64,000 nt of DNA from assembly GCA_963731125.1 (NCBI GenBank), contig CAVSVP010000014.1, positions 1-64,000 of the forward strand, given 5' to 3'. The notes under the pieces were generated by a model. The model worked only from the letters and a program-made list of their open reading frames with translations, was not told where the DNA came from and did no database searches. The stretch comes from CAVSVP01 sp963731125 (lineage in GTDB: Bacteria; Pseudomonadota; Gammaproteobacteria; Competibacterales; Competibacteraceae). Every line of letters starts with the position of its first letter. Position 1 is the first letter of the stretch. Shown here in pieces: positions 8,059 to 17,049 of the stretch. The translations under genes and the position numbers were made by a program.

Positions 8059-9050
8059 GACTGGCGAGTCTCAAGGCGGGTGGGCGCGACGGCACCCTGA
8101 TCGTAGTGGACCGTCATCTGCAGCGGGCCGTCACGGTGCCGGCCATTGCGCCCACTTTGCAGCTCGCCTTGGAGCATTGGACAGAATACGCTTCGCGCCT
8201 GGAAGATGCGTACCGGACACTCAACGAGGGCGTCGTGCCAGGAGCCTTTACCCTCGACTACGAAGCGCTTGCCGCCCCTTTGCCGAGGGCCTATCAATGG
8301 CTGGACGGCAGCGCCTACCTGAGCCACGTAGAATTAGTGCGCAAGGCCCGTGGCGCCGAGATGCCCGCTGATTTCTGGCGCGACCCGCTGATGTATCAGG
8401 GCGGTTCCGATGGTTTTCTCGGACCCAGCGATCCGATTCTGGTGGCCGATGCGGCTTGGGGCGTCGATTTCGAGGCCGAGGTGGCGGTTATTACCGACGA
8501 TGTACCCATGGGGGTAACATCCGCTCAGGCGGAGACCCATATCAAGCTGCTGATGCTGGTCAACGACGTTTCCCTGCGCAACCTGATTCCGGCGGAGCTG
8601 GCCAAGGGTTTTGGTTTTATCCAAGGCAAACCGGCCAGTGCTTTCTCACCCGTAGCGCTTACGCCCGATGAACTGGGTCCGGCTTGGGACGGGGCCAGGG
8701 TTCATCTGCCGCTAGTCGTCCAGCTAAACGGAAGACCGTTCGGTGCGCCCGATGCCGGTGTGGATATGGTCTTTGGATTTCCCGAATTGCTGAGTCATGC
8801 CGCCAAAACCCGGCGGCTGGGTGCCGGCACCATCATCGGTGGAGGCACGGTGTCGAATGCGGAGCGTTCCCGGGGCTCGGCATGTCTCGTGGAACGACGC
8901 ATGTTGGAACTGGTTGAGCAGGGGAGCGCCATGACTCCGTATCTGAACTTTGGCGACCGGATACGCATAGAAATGTTAGGTTTGGACGGCGAATCGCTGT
9001 TCGGGGCCATCGAGCAAGAAGTGGTGCCTTATCAGGCCGAAGCGCCGTGA
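8055..9050 (+). CDS. fahA: Fumarylacetoacetate hydrolase family protein
   Basis: Predicted to cleave fumarylacetoacetate to fumarate and acetoacetate, the last step of the pathway. The 331-residue sequence carries the FAA_hydrolase domain (about 120-325), with the metal-binding segment FEAEVAVITDDVPMGVT, the VNDVSLRNL motif and the QGKPASAFSP region. The start at 8055 gives the ATGA overlap with hmgA; a 13-codon longer frame exists but lacks support. The family also includes related hydrolases and decarboxylases, but the operon position makes fumarylacetoacetase the best call. Confidence 0.9.
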   Translation: MRLASLKAGGRDGTLIVVDRHLQRAVTVPAIAPTLQLALEHWTEYASRLEDAYRTLNEGVVPGAFTLDYEALAAPLPRAYQWLDGSAYLSHVELVRKARGAEMPADFWRDPLMYQGGSDGFLGPSDPILVADAAWGVDFEAEVAVITDDVPMGVTSAQAETHIKLLMLVNDVSLRNLIPAELAKGFGFIQGKPASAFSPVALTPDELGPAWDGARVHLPLVVQLNGRPFGAPDAGVDMVFGFPELLSHAAKTRRLGAGTIIGGGTVSNAERSRGSACLVERRMLELVEQGSAMTPYLNFGDRIRIEMLGLDGESLFGAIEQEVVPYQAEAP

Positions 9051-9685
9051 AACTTTATACGTATTTCCGAAGCTCGGCTGCCTACCGGGTGCGGATCGCC
9101 TTGCATCTCAAAGGACTGGGCTATGATGCTGAGTTTATCGACCTGCGCCATGGTGCGGAGCGGCTATCCGGTTATCGGGATCTGAATCCCCAGGGACTGG
9201 TGCCTGTTCTGGTAGACGGTGGGCAGGTGTTAAGCCAGTCTTTGGCTATCATCGAATATCTCGATGAAACGCATCCCGAACCGCCGTTGCTGCCGGATAC
9301 GGCTGTCGCGCGCGCCCGGGTGAGGGCGCTGGCGCAGCTGATTGCCTGTGATATTCATCCCCTTAACAATCTGCGGGTGCTCCACTACCTGGAGAGGTCA
9401 CTGGATTGCGACGAGGCAGCGCGGCTCTGCTGGTACCGGCACTGGGTCGACGAAGGCTTGGCGGCGCTGGAAACCTTGCTGGCAAACCATCCCGCCACCG
9501 GGCGTTTTTGTCATGGGGATACCCCAACGCTTGCCGATCTCTGCCTGGTGCCTCAGGTGTACAATGCCCGGCGCTTTCGGTGTGAATTGGCGGTTTACCC
9601 TACGCTTGGGCGGATCAACGAGGCCTGCCTCGCTCTGGCTGCGTTTCAAGCGGCGGCGCCGGAAAATCAGGTCGATGCCCAATAG
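9047..9685 (+). CDS. maiA: Maleylacetoacetate isomerase (zeta-class GST)
   Basis: Converts maleylacetoacetate to fumarylacetoacetate with glutathione. The 212-residue protein has the zeta-class signature SSAAYRVRIALHLKGL at the N-terminus and LSQSLAIIEYLDE in the thioredoxin-like domain, then the all-helical C-terminal domain with TPTLADLCLVPQVYNARRF. The GTG start overlaps the fahA stop (GTGA). It is the last gene of the operon, and an IS66-like element starts about 90 bp downstream. Confidence 0.95.
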   Translation: MKLYTYFRSSAAYRVRIALHLKGLGYDAEFIDLRHGAERLSGYRDLNPQGLVPVLVDGGQVLSQSLAIIEYLDETHPEPPLLPDTAVARARVRALAQLIACDIHPLNNLRVLHYLERSLDCDEAARLCWYRHWVDEGLAALETLLANHPATGRFCHGDTPTLADLCLVPQVYNARRFRCELAVYPTLGRINEACLALAAFQAAAPENQVDAQ

Positions 9686-9766
9686 CGTCAGGGGTATTAT
9701 CCCGTAAAAGAACCTCAGTTCGACACGAAATGCTTCAAGTGTCAGGTGCTTATTCCGGAAAACGCG

Positions 9767-11597
9767 GTAAATACGTATCTTCTCAAAATTTCATGGCGGA
9801 TCAGGACACGGATGCAGTTCAGCTTTGCTCTTTTGCCTGATCAACTGCGCCAGTGAAGGCAGCTCAAATTTCCCACTCACCCGATCATAGATGTAGTCAT
9901 AAGCACTGACGCCGAGTTTCTTAGCCGTTTGCACAAGGGTCATGAAGGTATCTTTGGCCGTGGTGCCAGCTTTGGATTTGGTGTGCAAGCTGACATCCCT
10001 CACCCGAGCTTGGGCGCGGGCGCCCAACTCGGCGTCATTGTTATGCAAGGGCAACTGCGGATGCCGCAACACCGCCAAGAGGGCCTCTTTTTTGGCGAGG
10101 GTTTTGGCGATTCGCGCGTCGAGTTCGGCGTAGCCGGTTTGGGTTGAGAATAATCGGTCAAATGCCTCAGACAGCCGGGTCGCCTCGGCCGGTGTGGGAG
10201 TTTGTTTAAACGCCAGGAGTTGGCCGTAGAAGGCCCAATAGTCTTGGCGAAAGTGCTCCAAGTGTTCCCGATGGCTAGGGACGATGGGATTGAGCTTTTT
10301 ATCGTGCCGACCGTCATGCACCCAGCACAGCGCCAACTCCTCAGTGAGCAGCTTAAATTGCGGGGCATCATCGCACAGCAGCAGCTTGACCACCGGTAGC
10401 TCGGTCTCCTGATGGTACGCAGCGATCGCGGCGGCTTCGAGGATGCGGCTGCGTTGCTGTGGGCCGGGCTGTAACTCATCCACGAGTTGGTTGACCTGTT
10501 CTTCCGTGAACGGTTGGTCTTTTGCCAGGTTATCCACGCAGCGGATGAGCTTCTGGGAGAGATGGCCTTGCTCGAGCAACTCCAGTGTTTCGCTATTGAA
10601 CACAAAACGACGGGGAGCAAAATTTCTCAGCACGTCCAACACACTCAGCCGGTCTTTGCGTTCGGTCGTGAAATAAGCGGTGTACCACGGATTACAGACC
10701 ACCTGGGTAGAGTGGTTTTCACCGTTAACCCGCGCCCTGGTGTCATCGATCTGCTGATACCCCCCGCATTCCAAAGCCGTGCGGTAGAGCTCGTCCTTTT
10801 CGCGGTGAAAGACCGCATGCGGATCCGTCAACAAGCTCGAGATATAAGCCGCCGAGATCCGCACGTTGAAATTGTGCAGAAACTCTAAAAGCTTCGGTTC
10901 CGACAGGTTACAGACATGTTTCATCGTCGGAATCAGCGCTCGAATGCCGGCACCGAACTCCCCTTTCACCTCCGCTGGTAAAGCCCCTCGATAAGTCTGC
11001 TGTCGCGACGGCGAATAATACACCGCACGGCGGTATTCCACATTGTCCGAGGTGATTTTGAGGTCCTGCACAATGACGCTTTCATAACCCTTGAAGATGG
11101 CATCTTCTGGTAATTCGTCACGATTCACCGGGCACTCTTCCACCCGGTCGATGTTGATCTGGTCGCGTTTCGAGTCCCGCTGGCGTTCTCCCCCGCCTCG
11201 CTTCCCCTGCTCGCCTGACGCCTCCTTGCGCTCCTGTTCCGACGATAGGTCATCACGCTTTCGGTTTTTGCCCTTGATCTCCGGTTGGCCTTGTTCGCCT
11301 TTCAAACGGCTGATTTCATCCTTCAGCTTTTGCTGCTCCTCCTTTAACTTGTCGTTCTCCGCAACTAGCGTTTCCACCAGATTCAGCAACGCCACCACAC
11401 TGGCCTTGACATCAGCTGCTTCCATACGCTCAATGTCTAGCTGCAGCGTTTCTAAAAAAGTGGTCATTTCGGTGCGGTTCATAACCTACTACATGGGGTA
11501 GGCAAGCATTTTATCAAGTCTTCCACGCGCTACTTTGTTACATCAGCCCGTTACTGAAGCTTCATTACCATGAGATTTTGAGAAGATACGTAAATAC
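9767..11597 (-). mobile_element. IS66-like single-ORF insertion sequence
   Basis: A DDE transposase gene is flanked by 25-bp inverted repeats at 9772-9796 (TACGTATCTTCTCAAAAT-TTCATGG) and 11568-11592 (its complement with one mismatch); the similarity continues for a few bases outward as GTA. No target duplication of 8 bp could be recognised, perhaps because the right side abuts an IS110 leader. Only one ORF is present, unlike three-gene IS66 elements. Confidence 0.75.
9791..11482 (-). CDS. IS66-like transposase (TnpC type)
   Basis: The 563-residue protein has an N-terminal leucine-rich coiled coil (about 30-65), a basic low-complexity stretch rich in K, E, R and G (about 65-110), and a long transposase core. 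Acidic core segments visible include YQQIDDTRARVNGE (first Asp region), LLLCDDAPQFKLL (second Asp region) and NNDAELGARAQARVRD near the C-terminus (Glu region), consistent with an IS66-type DDE arrangement. The frame is intact and probably functional. It lies between maiA and an IS110 copy. Confidence 0.8.
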   Translation of the reverse strand: MNRTEMTTFLETLQLDIERMEAADVKASVVALLNLVETLVAENDKLKEEQQKLKDEISRLKGEQGQPEIKGKNRKRDDLSSEQERKEASGEQGKRGGGERQRDSKRDQINIDRVEECPVNRDELPEDAIFKGYESVIVQDLKITSDNVEYRRAVYYSPSRQQTYRGALPAEVKGEFGAGIRALIPTMKHVCNLSEPKLLEFLHNFNVRISAAYISSLLTDPHAVFHREKDELYRTALECGGYQQIDDTRARVNGENHSTQVVCNPWYTAYFTTERKDRLSVLDVLRNFAPRRFVFNSETLELLEQGHLSQKLIRCVDNLAKDQPFTEEQVNQLVDELQPGPQQRSRILEAAAIAAYHQETELPVVKLLLCDDAPQFKLLTEELALCWVHDGRHDKKLNPIVPSHREHLEHFRQDYWAFYGQLLAFKQTPTPAEATRLSEAFDRLFSTQTGYAELDARIAKTLAKKEALLAVLRHPQLPLHNNDAELGARAQARVRDVSLHTKSKAGTTAKDTFMTLVQTAKKLGVSAYDYIYDRVSGKFELPSLAQLIRQKSKAELHPCPDPP

Positions 11598-11619
11598 ATC
11601 CCTTGTATCTTAAAACATG

Positions 11620-11790
11620 TGGTGATTAGCTACCACCACACGGGACGCGGAGAGATGGCAATTATCCGAGGACGATAAGTCCGCCTTTTAGATAATCCCC
11701 CGTGTCTCCCAGCGTTTGCCACCCCAGGCTGGACGGTATCCAAGACCGCTGAGTCTGCATGACCACAAGGTTAGCCTGCAACGGGGAGTG
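11620..11790 (+). ncRNA. Candidate IS110 bridge RNA leader
   Basis: The non-coding stretch upstream of the transposase can fold into several stems: GTGGT/ACCAC at 11620-11637, GGAGA/TCTCC enclosing a TTATC/GATAA hairpin, and CAGC/GCTG with GGT/ACC further 3'. IS110 members are known to encode a bridge RNA here whose loops pair with donor and target DNA. The 3' loop sequence GACGGTATCC (11732-11741) shares nine of ten bases with GACGGTATCT at the right end (12808-12817) and overlaps the CGGTATCCAT motif at 12831, as a donor-guide loop would. Pairing was judged by eye only. Confidence 0.45.
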
Positions 11791-11797
11791 AGGAGCG

Positions 11798-12800
11798 ATG
11801 CGTATGTTTTTCATCGGTATTGATGTCCATAAGAAGAAGTTGGATGTCGTGGTACTGCTGGAGCCCGACACGCTCAAGAAGCGGCAAAAGACGGTTCCTA
11901 ACCCGCCGGAAGGGTTTCAGACCCTGATCACCTGGTGCCAGAAACAAACCGGTGCAGTTCCTGCCGAACTGCACGCGGTGATGGAGGCCACCGGCCCCTA
12001 TCATGAAGCGCTGGCCCACGCCCTGCACGACGCCGGCCTGGTGGTGTCGGTGAGCAATCCTAAGGCCGTGAAAGACCTTTGCCAAGGGCTTGGGCATCAA
12101 GGCCAAGAACGACCCCATGGATGCCTTGCCCATCGCCCGCTTTGGGATGCTCACGAAGCCCCGCCCGTGGCAACCGGAGCTCTCTGACGTGCGCCACTTG
12201 AACGCCTTGCTCAAGCGCTTGGCAGCGGTGGAAACTGACCTGCAACGCGAACGCAACCGTCTCGAGAAAGCCCGCCTCAGCCAACCCCATGCCGCCTCGG
12301 TGATCGCCTCGCTGGCGCGGGGCATCGCCTTTCTGGAAGCGGAGCAGCAGCGGCTGCGGCAAAGCATAGACGATCACATTGATCGTCACCCGCCGCTGAA
12401 ACAAGACCGACACCACTTGCTCTCGATCCCCGGTATCGGCCCGGTGCTGGCAGGGCTGATGGTGGCGCTGTTGCAGTCCGGCCAACGCTTTGCCGCGGCC
12501 ACACCGTTTGCCTCTTACCTTGGCGTGATTCCTACCGAGCATGAATCCGGTTCCAGTGTCCGTCACCGCCCGCATCTGTCCAAGCTCGGCCCCGCACGGG
12601 TCCGCGCCAAGCTCTACATGGCCGCCCTCGGCGCCTGCCACCATAATCCCGATGTGCGCACCTGCTACGAGCGCTTGCTGGAACGCGGTAAGTGCAAAAT
12701 GACCGTCCTCGGCGCGGCCATGCGCAACTTAGCGCATATCTGCTTCGGCGTCATCAAAAACCAAACCGAGTTTCAACCGCAGACCACTCAGAAGGCTTGA
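11798..12800 (+). pseudogene. IS110-family transposase (DEDD), frameshifted
   Basis: The N-terminal RuvC-like half reads FIGIDVHKKKLDVV (first Asp) and VMEATGPYHEALA (Glu). At 12076-12077 an extra C shifts the frame. Removing it gives KDFAKGLGIKAKNDPMDA with the last two Asp. The second frame then runs intact through GIGPVLAGLMVALL to FASYLGVIPTEHESGSS, the Tnp20 segment with the conserved Ser, and stops at 12800. The product would be about 334 residues. The single lesion suggests recent inactivation, or recoding if the CCTTT region slips. Confidence 0.85.
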
Positions 12801-12937
12801 CAGTCAAGACGGTATCTATAAGCTTGACGGCGGTATCCATACCGCCGACATTTCCTGCATAAGCACCTAACACTTGAAGTTTATTCCTAACCGATCAAAC
12901 ACTTATACATCGAACCACAGGTTAAAAGAGAAATGCC

Positions 12938-13681
12938 ATGCTGGCACAAGCTTTTATCGGTACCAGTGGTTGGAATTACAGCGGCTGGAAGTCCGGTTTT
13001 TACGCCGGCGTGGCCAAACGGAACTGGCTGCGCTTTTGCGCCGAACGGTTTACCGGCATAGAGGCCAACGCCACGTTTTATCGCCTGCAACAGCGCAGCA
13101 CTTTTGAACGCTGGCGGAACGAGACGCCGGCACATTTTCGGTTTGCCATTAAGGCAAACCGCTATCTGACCCATAACAAAAAACTAAACGATCCGGAACT
13201 GCCGATACCTCGCGAGCGTGAGCTGGCCACAGGACTCGGTGAAAAGCTGGCGGTAGTGGTTTGGCAGCTGCCGCGGAATTTCAGTAAGCATACGGACAGG
13301 CTAGAGCGCTTTGCCGACGCGCTAGGGCAATGGCCGGAGGCTCGCCATGCCTTGGAGTTTCGTCATCCTTCCTGGTTTGCTGAGGAAATAGCCACCTGTT
13401 TGCGCGCCCATCGCCTGGCGGTTTGCCTGTCCGACGCCGCCGACTGGCCCATGTGGGAGGCAATTACCACGGATTTCGTCTACGTGCGGTTGCATGGTCA
13501 TACCCGCACTTATGCGTCCCCTTATAGCACAGCGCTGCTCGAGCACTGGGCCAGACGGACTTGTCAGTGGCTGCGGGAAAGCCGGGATGTGCATCTTTAT
13601 TTCGATAACGATGCCGAAGGGGCCGCACCATGGGATGCCTTGCGCTTGTTGGCCCAGGTGAACGCGCTGATGGCGTCATGA
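12938..13681 (+). CDS. DUF72 family protein (YecE-like)
   Basis: The 247-residue protein starts MLAQAFIGTSGWNYSGWKSGFY, the hallmark GTSGW-Y-W motif of DUF72. The remainder shows the TIM-barrel-like pattern of the family, with FRFAIKANRYLTH, LEFRHPSWF, and DFVYVRLHGH near the C-terminus. The biochemical role of DUF72 is unresolved. The ATG at 12938 gives the expected N-terminus. It is a stand-alone gene between the IS110 element and the convergent kinase gene. Confidence 0.9.
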   Translation: MLAQAFIGTSGWNYSGWKSGFYAGVAKRNWLRFCAERFTGIEANATFYRLQQRSTFERWRNETPAHFRFAIKANRYLTHNKKLNDPELPIPRERELATGLGEKLAVVVWQLPRNFSKHTDRLERFADALGQWPEARHALEFRHPSWFAEEIATCLRAHRLAVCLSDAADWPMWEAITTDFVYVRLHGHTRTYASPYSTALLEHWARRTCQWLRESRDVHLYFDNDAEGAAPWDALRLLAQVNALMAS

Positions 13682-13714
13682 TGTCCGGCGTCCACAACAG
13701 CGTCAAGTGTCAGC

Positions 13715-14668
13715 TCAAAGAAAGTCAAGGTACAGTTCGCTAAATTGCAGCACTTTGATCTGTCTGACGGGAACCGGCGTCAAGAGGGTAAGCGTTGCTT
13801 TGCGATAGTCAATGGCTCGCATGACGGCCAGTCCTAGCCCGCGGTCATGCCTATCGGCTAAGCCACATAGCAGATGCTTCTCGAATCCGGCGGGTAGCAC
13901 CTGTAAACCGGGTAGATCCACATGGGATGATGTTTTGGATACTGCAACGATACCTTCCGCGGTTCGCTCAGCGTACAAAAACCGCTGATCCTGCAAAGGT
14001 TTGCCATGGAACAGGAGACACCGCTGAACGCTCAACCGTTTGAGGTCGAGGACAGTTTCGCGGGCTTCCTGAAAATAGGTGCAAAAAGCGTGTTCGCGAA
14101 ACGCTCTTCGCACCTCGCGGGATTTTGCCGCGGCCCTGGAAGAAACCGGCAGACGAATGATATTGTGATGCCGGTGGGCCCTAACAAGCGGGTTTAATTC
14201 CCAATTTTTCTCCAGTGCTACAATCGCCGTCGGTTGCAGAGATGCTATCTGAAAGGCTTTTAGAATCTGGCCGCTGTCCTGAATCAAGCCGGTGGTATTG
14301 ATCACCACGAAGGATGCTCGTGCCATGTCCACCATCCGTCGCGTACCGACGACCATGGGAAGGAAATGCCCAACGGGGGTGACGGCGCCGACGAAATAAA
14401 TTCCGGCTAACCCTTGCTGGCAAGGCGCCGGCTCCGTTTCCCCATAAGTTAGCGTAATCGTTGCCGGCGGGCCGCCGTCTTTCTGGCCGACGTCGGCGTC
14501 AACAAAGGCAGTTTTATGACCGGCGGCACAAAGATACCGAATCAAGAAGCGGCAATAGGTGCTTTTGCCTCGATCTGTTGCGCCAATGACCAAAATTTTG
14601 CGCCAGCGTTTTTTCAGAATTCTTGCGGCGGCAGCTTGCCAGGCGGGCGGAATGTCAGTCTCTTCCAT
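13715..14668 (-). CDS. Clp1/Grc3-like polynucleotide kinase
   Basis: The P-loop protein has Walker A GATDRGKSTYCR (about 30-41 of the chosen start), then AFVDADVGQKDGGPPATITL, which fits the DxDxGQ-PP signature of Clp1_P/Grc3 RNA 5'-hydroxyl kinases. It also has a downstream VVINTTGLIQDSG segment and a C-terminal beta-rich domain (about 220-317) without a known name. Family knowledge suggests phosphorylation of RNA or DNA 5'-OH ends; this is unproven here. The ATG at 14668 is preferred; 14728 would add 20 residues (MASSAPGVGKGH) and is possible. It is followed upstream on the same strand by a small conserved gene. Confidence 0.8.
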   Translation of the reverse strand: MEETDIPPAWQAAAARILKKRWRKILVIGATDRGKSTYCRFLIRYLCAAGHKTAFVDADVGQKDGGPPATITLTYGETEPAPCQQGLAGIYFVGAVTPVGHFLPMVVGTRRMVDMARASFVVINTTGLIQDSGQILKAFQIASLQPTAIVALEKNWELNPLVRAHRHHNIIRLPVSSRAAAKSREVRRAFREHAFCTYFQEARETVLDLKRLSVQRCLLFHGKPLQDQRFLYAERTAEGIVAVSKTSSHVDLPGLQVLPAGFEKHLLCGLADRHDRGLGLAVMRAIDYRKATLTLLTPVPVRQIKVLQFSELYLDFL

Positions 14669-14770
14669 AGGGGCAAAGTCGTAAAGGCTGGTGTGGCCCT
14701 TGCCAACACCGGGTGCGCTGCTCGCCACGCCGGCGACGCTATGGCGAGCAGATGAAAGGAAGTAATCTGA

Positions 14771-15049
14771 TTATGCTTTGCGAGACAAATGTAAAGGTGT
14801 GTTAGTAGTCGGTGTCCAGTCCCGCATCTGACCATTGGCGAATAGGATCATCTCCCAGCTTCCCGATAGGCTGTCATGACGGAGAATATAGACGCCGTCA
14901 TCATCGCCTTGGACTTTAAAATAACGGTGCTCGGGTGCCAACCAGCGGTCCATGACATCAATGATCGCGATTTGTCTCTCACCGAGAAAAAAGGATCTTG
15001 GTGTTTCCTCTGCCCGGTATCCGGCATAACATTCAACGCGAATATGCAT
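14771..15049 (-). CDS. Small conserved hypothetical protein
   Basis: The 92-residue acidic protein starts MHIRVECYAGYRAEETPRSF and continues FLGERQIAIIDVMDRWLAPEHRYFKV and DDDGVYILRHDSLSGSWEMI. It resembles a widespread family of short beta-rich proteins of unknown function recognisable by the CYAGYRAEE-P-F and D-W-P-HRYFKV pattern. No signal peptide or membrane segment is seen. It lies between the kinase and the radical SAM gene on the same strand, but the gaps are about 90-100 bp, so a shared transcript is only possible. Confidence 0.75.
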   Translation of the reverse strand: MHIRVECYAGYRAEETPRSFFLGERQIAIIDVMDRWLAPEHRYFKVQGDDDGVYILRHDSLSGSWEMILFANGQMRDWTPTTNTPLHLSRKA

Positions 15050-15142
15050 TTTCTATTCACCTGACTTTGCTGAGCAGTGTTGCTCGTGACTGAGATAGGT
15101 TAACCGCCTGCCTAGCTAGCTGAAGCAGTCACTTCTGTTTTT

Positions 15143-15934
15143 TTACCTCCACCACCAGTTGTGTCGCTGATCCAGCCGTTGAAGTCCGGATTCTTTGACC
15201 AAGAGTAGGGCGTCCTGGTACTCTTTCCGGGTGAGCGGCCGATCTAGCGGTGGGTACTCATCGGCTCGATAACAGGGTTGATACTGGTCCATGATATTCA
15301 AATAAGTATGGGGCGATATTTCGGTGGCAAGGAACGTTAGCACCGTCGCCGTATTAGCCAGATTGCCGGGAAGCACCAAATGGCGCACCAGCAGACCACG
15401 TTGCGCGATACCCTGTTCATCCATTACCAGGTCGCCCACCTGGAAGTGCATTTCGCGCACTGCCGCCTGGTTTGCCGCGACATAATCCCGGACATGAGAA
15501 TAACTGCGGGCCGTATTGGGATCTCCATACTTTATATCCGGCATATAAATATCAATTACCCCCTCGAGTAACGTCAGCGCTTCAAGGCTATCGTAACCAC
15601 CGGTGTTATAGACCAGAGGTAGGCGCAGACCCTGTTGCGCAGCCAGCAACACGCCGGCAAGAATCTGTGCCACCACATGACTGGGAGTCACCAGGTTGAT
15701 GTTGTGGCAGCCCTGCGCCTGCAGATTCAGCATCATCTTCGCAAGATCAGCCGGTTCGACCTCCTGACCTTGACCCTTTTGGCTGATCTCCCAGTTTTGA
15801 CAGAACACGCAACGCAAGTTACACCAGCTGAAAAAGATTGTACCCGATCCTGCCCATCCTCGCAGCGGGTCCTCTTCTCCATGGTGATCACCCACACTAA
15901 GCTCTGCAAGCGGCTGGCGCGGAGTATTAAGCAA
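15143..15934 (-). pseudogene. Radical SAM protein (PflA-like), 5'-truncated
   Basis: The frame contains the CxxxCxxC cluster motif in SWCNLRCVFCQNWEIS and the radical SAM barrel (HNINLVTPSH, VYNTGGYD, IYMPDIKYG, LLVRHLVLPG). It is similar to PflX/AmmeMemoRadiSam-type enzymes annotated as pyruvate formate-lyase activating enzyme-like. Those proteins normally begin with about 40-60 further residues, including a cysteine-bearing segment. Here an in-frame TAG lies a few codons before the first possible start (TTG, 15934), and the neighbouring CheR frame begins at the same spot. The SAM core is complete, so residual function cannot be excluded. Confidence 0.65.
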
Positions 15935-15942
15935 TAGCAGCT

Positions 15943-16650
15943 AGCCGATGTGGAGCCTATCGGGCTTATCTGCAGACGCATCCCGCGGAATGGGACAGTT
16001 TGGATAAGCTCTGCCGCAATACCATTTCCCGTTTCTATCGAGACAGGCATGCGTTTGCTTATCTGGGTCGTCAGGTGCTTTCGGCGCTAATCCAGAGAAC
16101 GGTCAGCGACGGCGATAACACATTGCGTTGCTGGAGTGCGGGGTGCGTTTCCGGGGAAGAGGCCTATACGCTTATCTTGCTTTGGAACCTAATGGTGAGA
16201 CAGGATTATCCCGATATAGAGTTGCAGGTAACCGCCACCAATATCGATCCAACTCTACTCATCCGCGCAACACGTGCCTGCTATGGCTGGAGTAGTCTTA
16301 GAAAGCTGCCCGACGACTGGCGAGCTCGGGCATTTATGCAGACAAATAATGATTACTGTCTGAAGCCGGAGTTTCGCAGTGCAGTGAATTTTCTGGTTCA
16401 GGATATCCGGCAAACTGCATCTAATGGACTTTTCCATTTGGTGTTATGTCGTAATTTAGTCTTTACTTATTTTGCCGTGGAGCAGCAACGGGATATTCTC
16501 AAGCGCATAGAAACCCGTTTGCTGCCCGGCGGCGCACTGGTGATTGGTGTTTACGAATCTTTGCCTGAGGGAGTGTCTGGTTTCTGTCCTTGGCTGCCCG
16601 AAATGCCAAGTTATCGGTACAGTAAATTTCCCTGGAAAACTTCAAATTGA
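15943..16650 (+). pseudogene. CheR-type protein methyltransferase, 5'-truncated
   Basis: The frame reads CGAYRAYLQTHPAEWDSLDKLCRNTISRFYRD, the usual link between the N-terminal CheR helix bundle and the catalytic domain. It continues with WSAGCVSGEEAYTLILLW (SAM motif I), ATNIDPTLLIRAT, and LVLCRNLVFTYF. The start region of a normal CheR (about 30-50 residues) is missing and no in-frame ATG precedes the motif; a TTG at 16000 would give 216 residues. The upstream limit coincides with the truncated radical SAM gene. Proteins of this type methylate glutamates of chemoreceptors, but no chemotaxis genes are nearby. Confidence 0.7.
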
Positions 16651-16959
16651 CTGTCAGATTAACCTTAAATAGAAGCGATACGTTAAAGAACGTCGCTGTG
16701 GTGGTGGACTTTTCTATGTTTACACAGAGTCGCCGGCCTTCCTAATCACAGAAACCGGGTGCCTCAAGATTATTGAAATAATCAAATTCTTCGTTGATTT
16801 GCTCGAAAATCCCTAGCTGGTAGGCTAGTGTTGCTGCTCATAAGTAATGCAAGAAATTCGAGGTAGGGATTATACTGAGATGCATTGCTGTTTCCTTAGT
16901 AGAGGTCATCTCATGCGTGGTCGCAAACCTCGATTACTCCAGCTTGCGCCGAACGATAA

Positions 16960-17049
16960 GAGGCTGTTGGAAAATACCCTGGCGCGCAAGCTAATGCATT
17001 GATTTAAAATGATCCGAAATCGTTCGATCTGGGGTTTTCCAATAGCCTC
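16960..17049 (+). mobile_element. 90-bp MITE, copy A
   Basis: Starts GAGGCTGTTGGAAAA and ends TTTTCCAATAGCCTC (15-bp terminal inverted repeat, one mismatch). A TAA target duplication lies at 16957-16959 and 17050-17052. It interrupts the IS630 transposase after codon 15. It carries no coding capacity and would depend on a transposase supplied in trans. The 3-bp TNA target is compatible with some IS5-family subgroups. Confidence 0.88.

Larger units (their letters stand above)
11600..12850 (+). mobile_element. IS110-family element, transposase frameshifted
   Basis: Limits are approximate. The element comprises a structured leader of about 200 bp, the transposase (11798-12800) and a short right end with the palindrome GGCGGTATCCATACCGCC at 12829-12846. 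IS110 elements have no classical inverted ends or stable target duplication, so the borders cannot be read directly. Confidence 0.55.

Noticed and set aside
12060..12644. Minus-strand open frames of nearly 200 codons antisense to the IS110 transposase
   Set aside because: They mirror the GC-rich transposase codons and have no recognisable domain.
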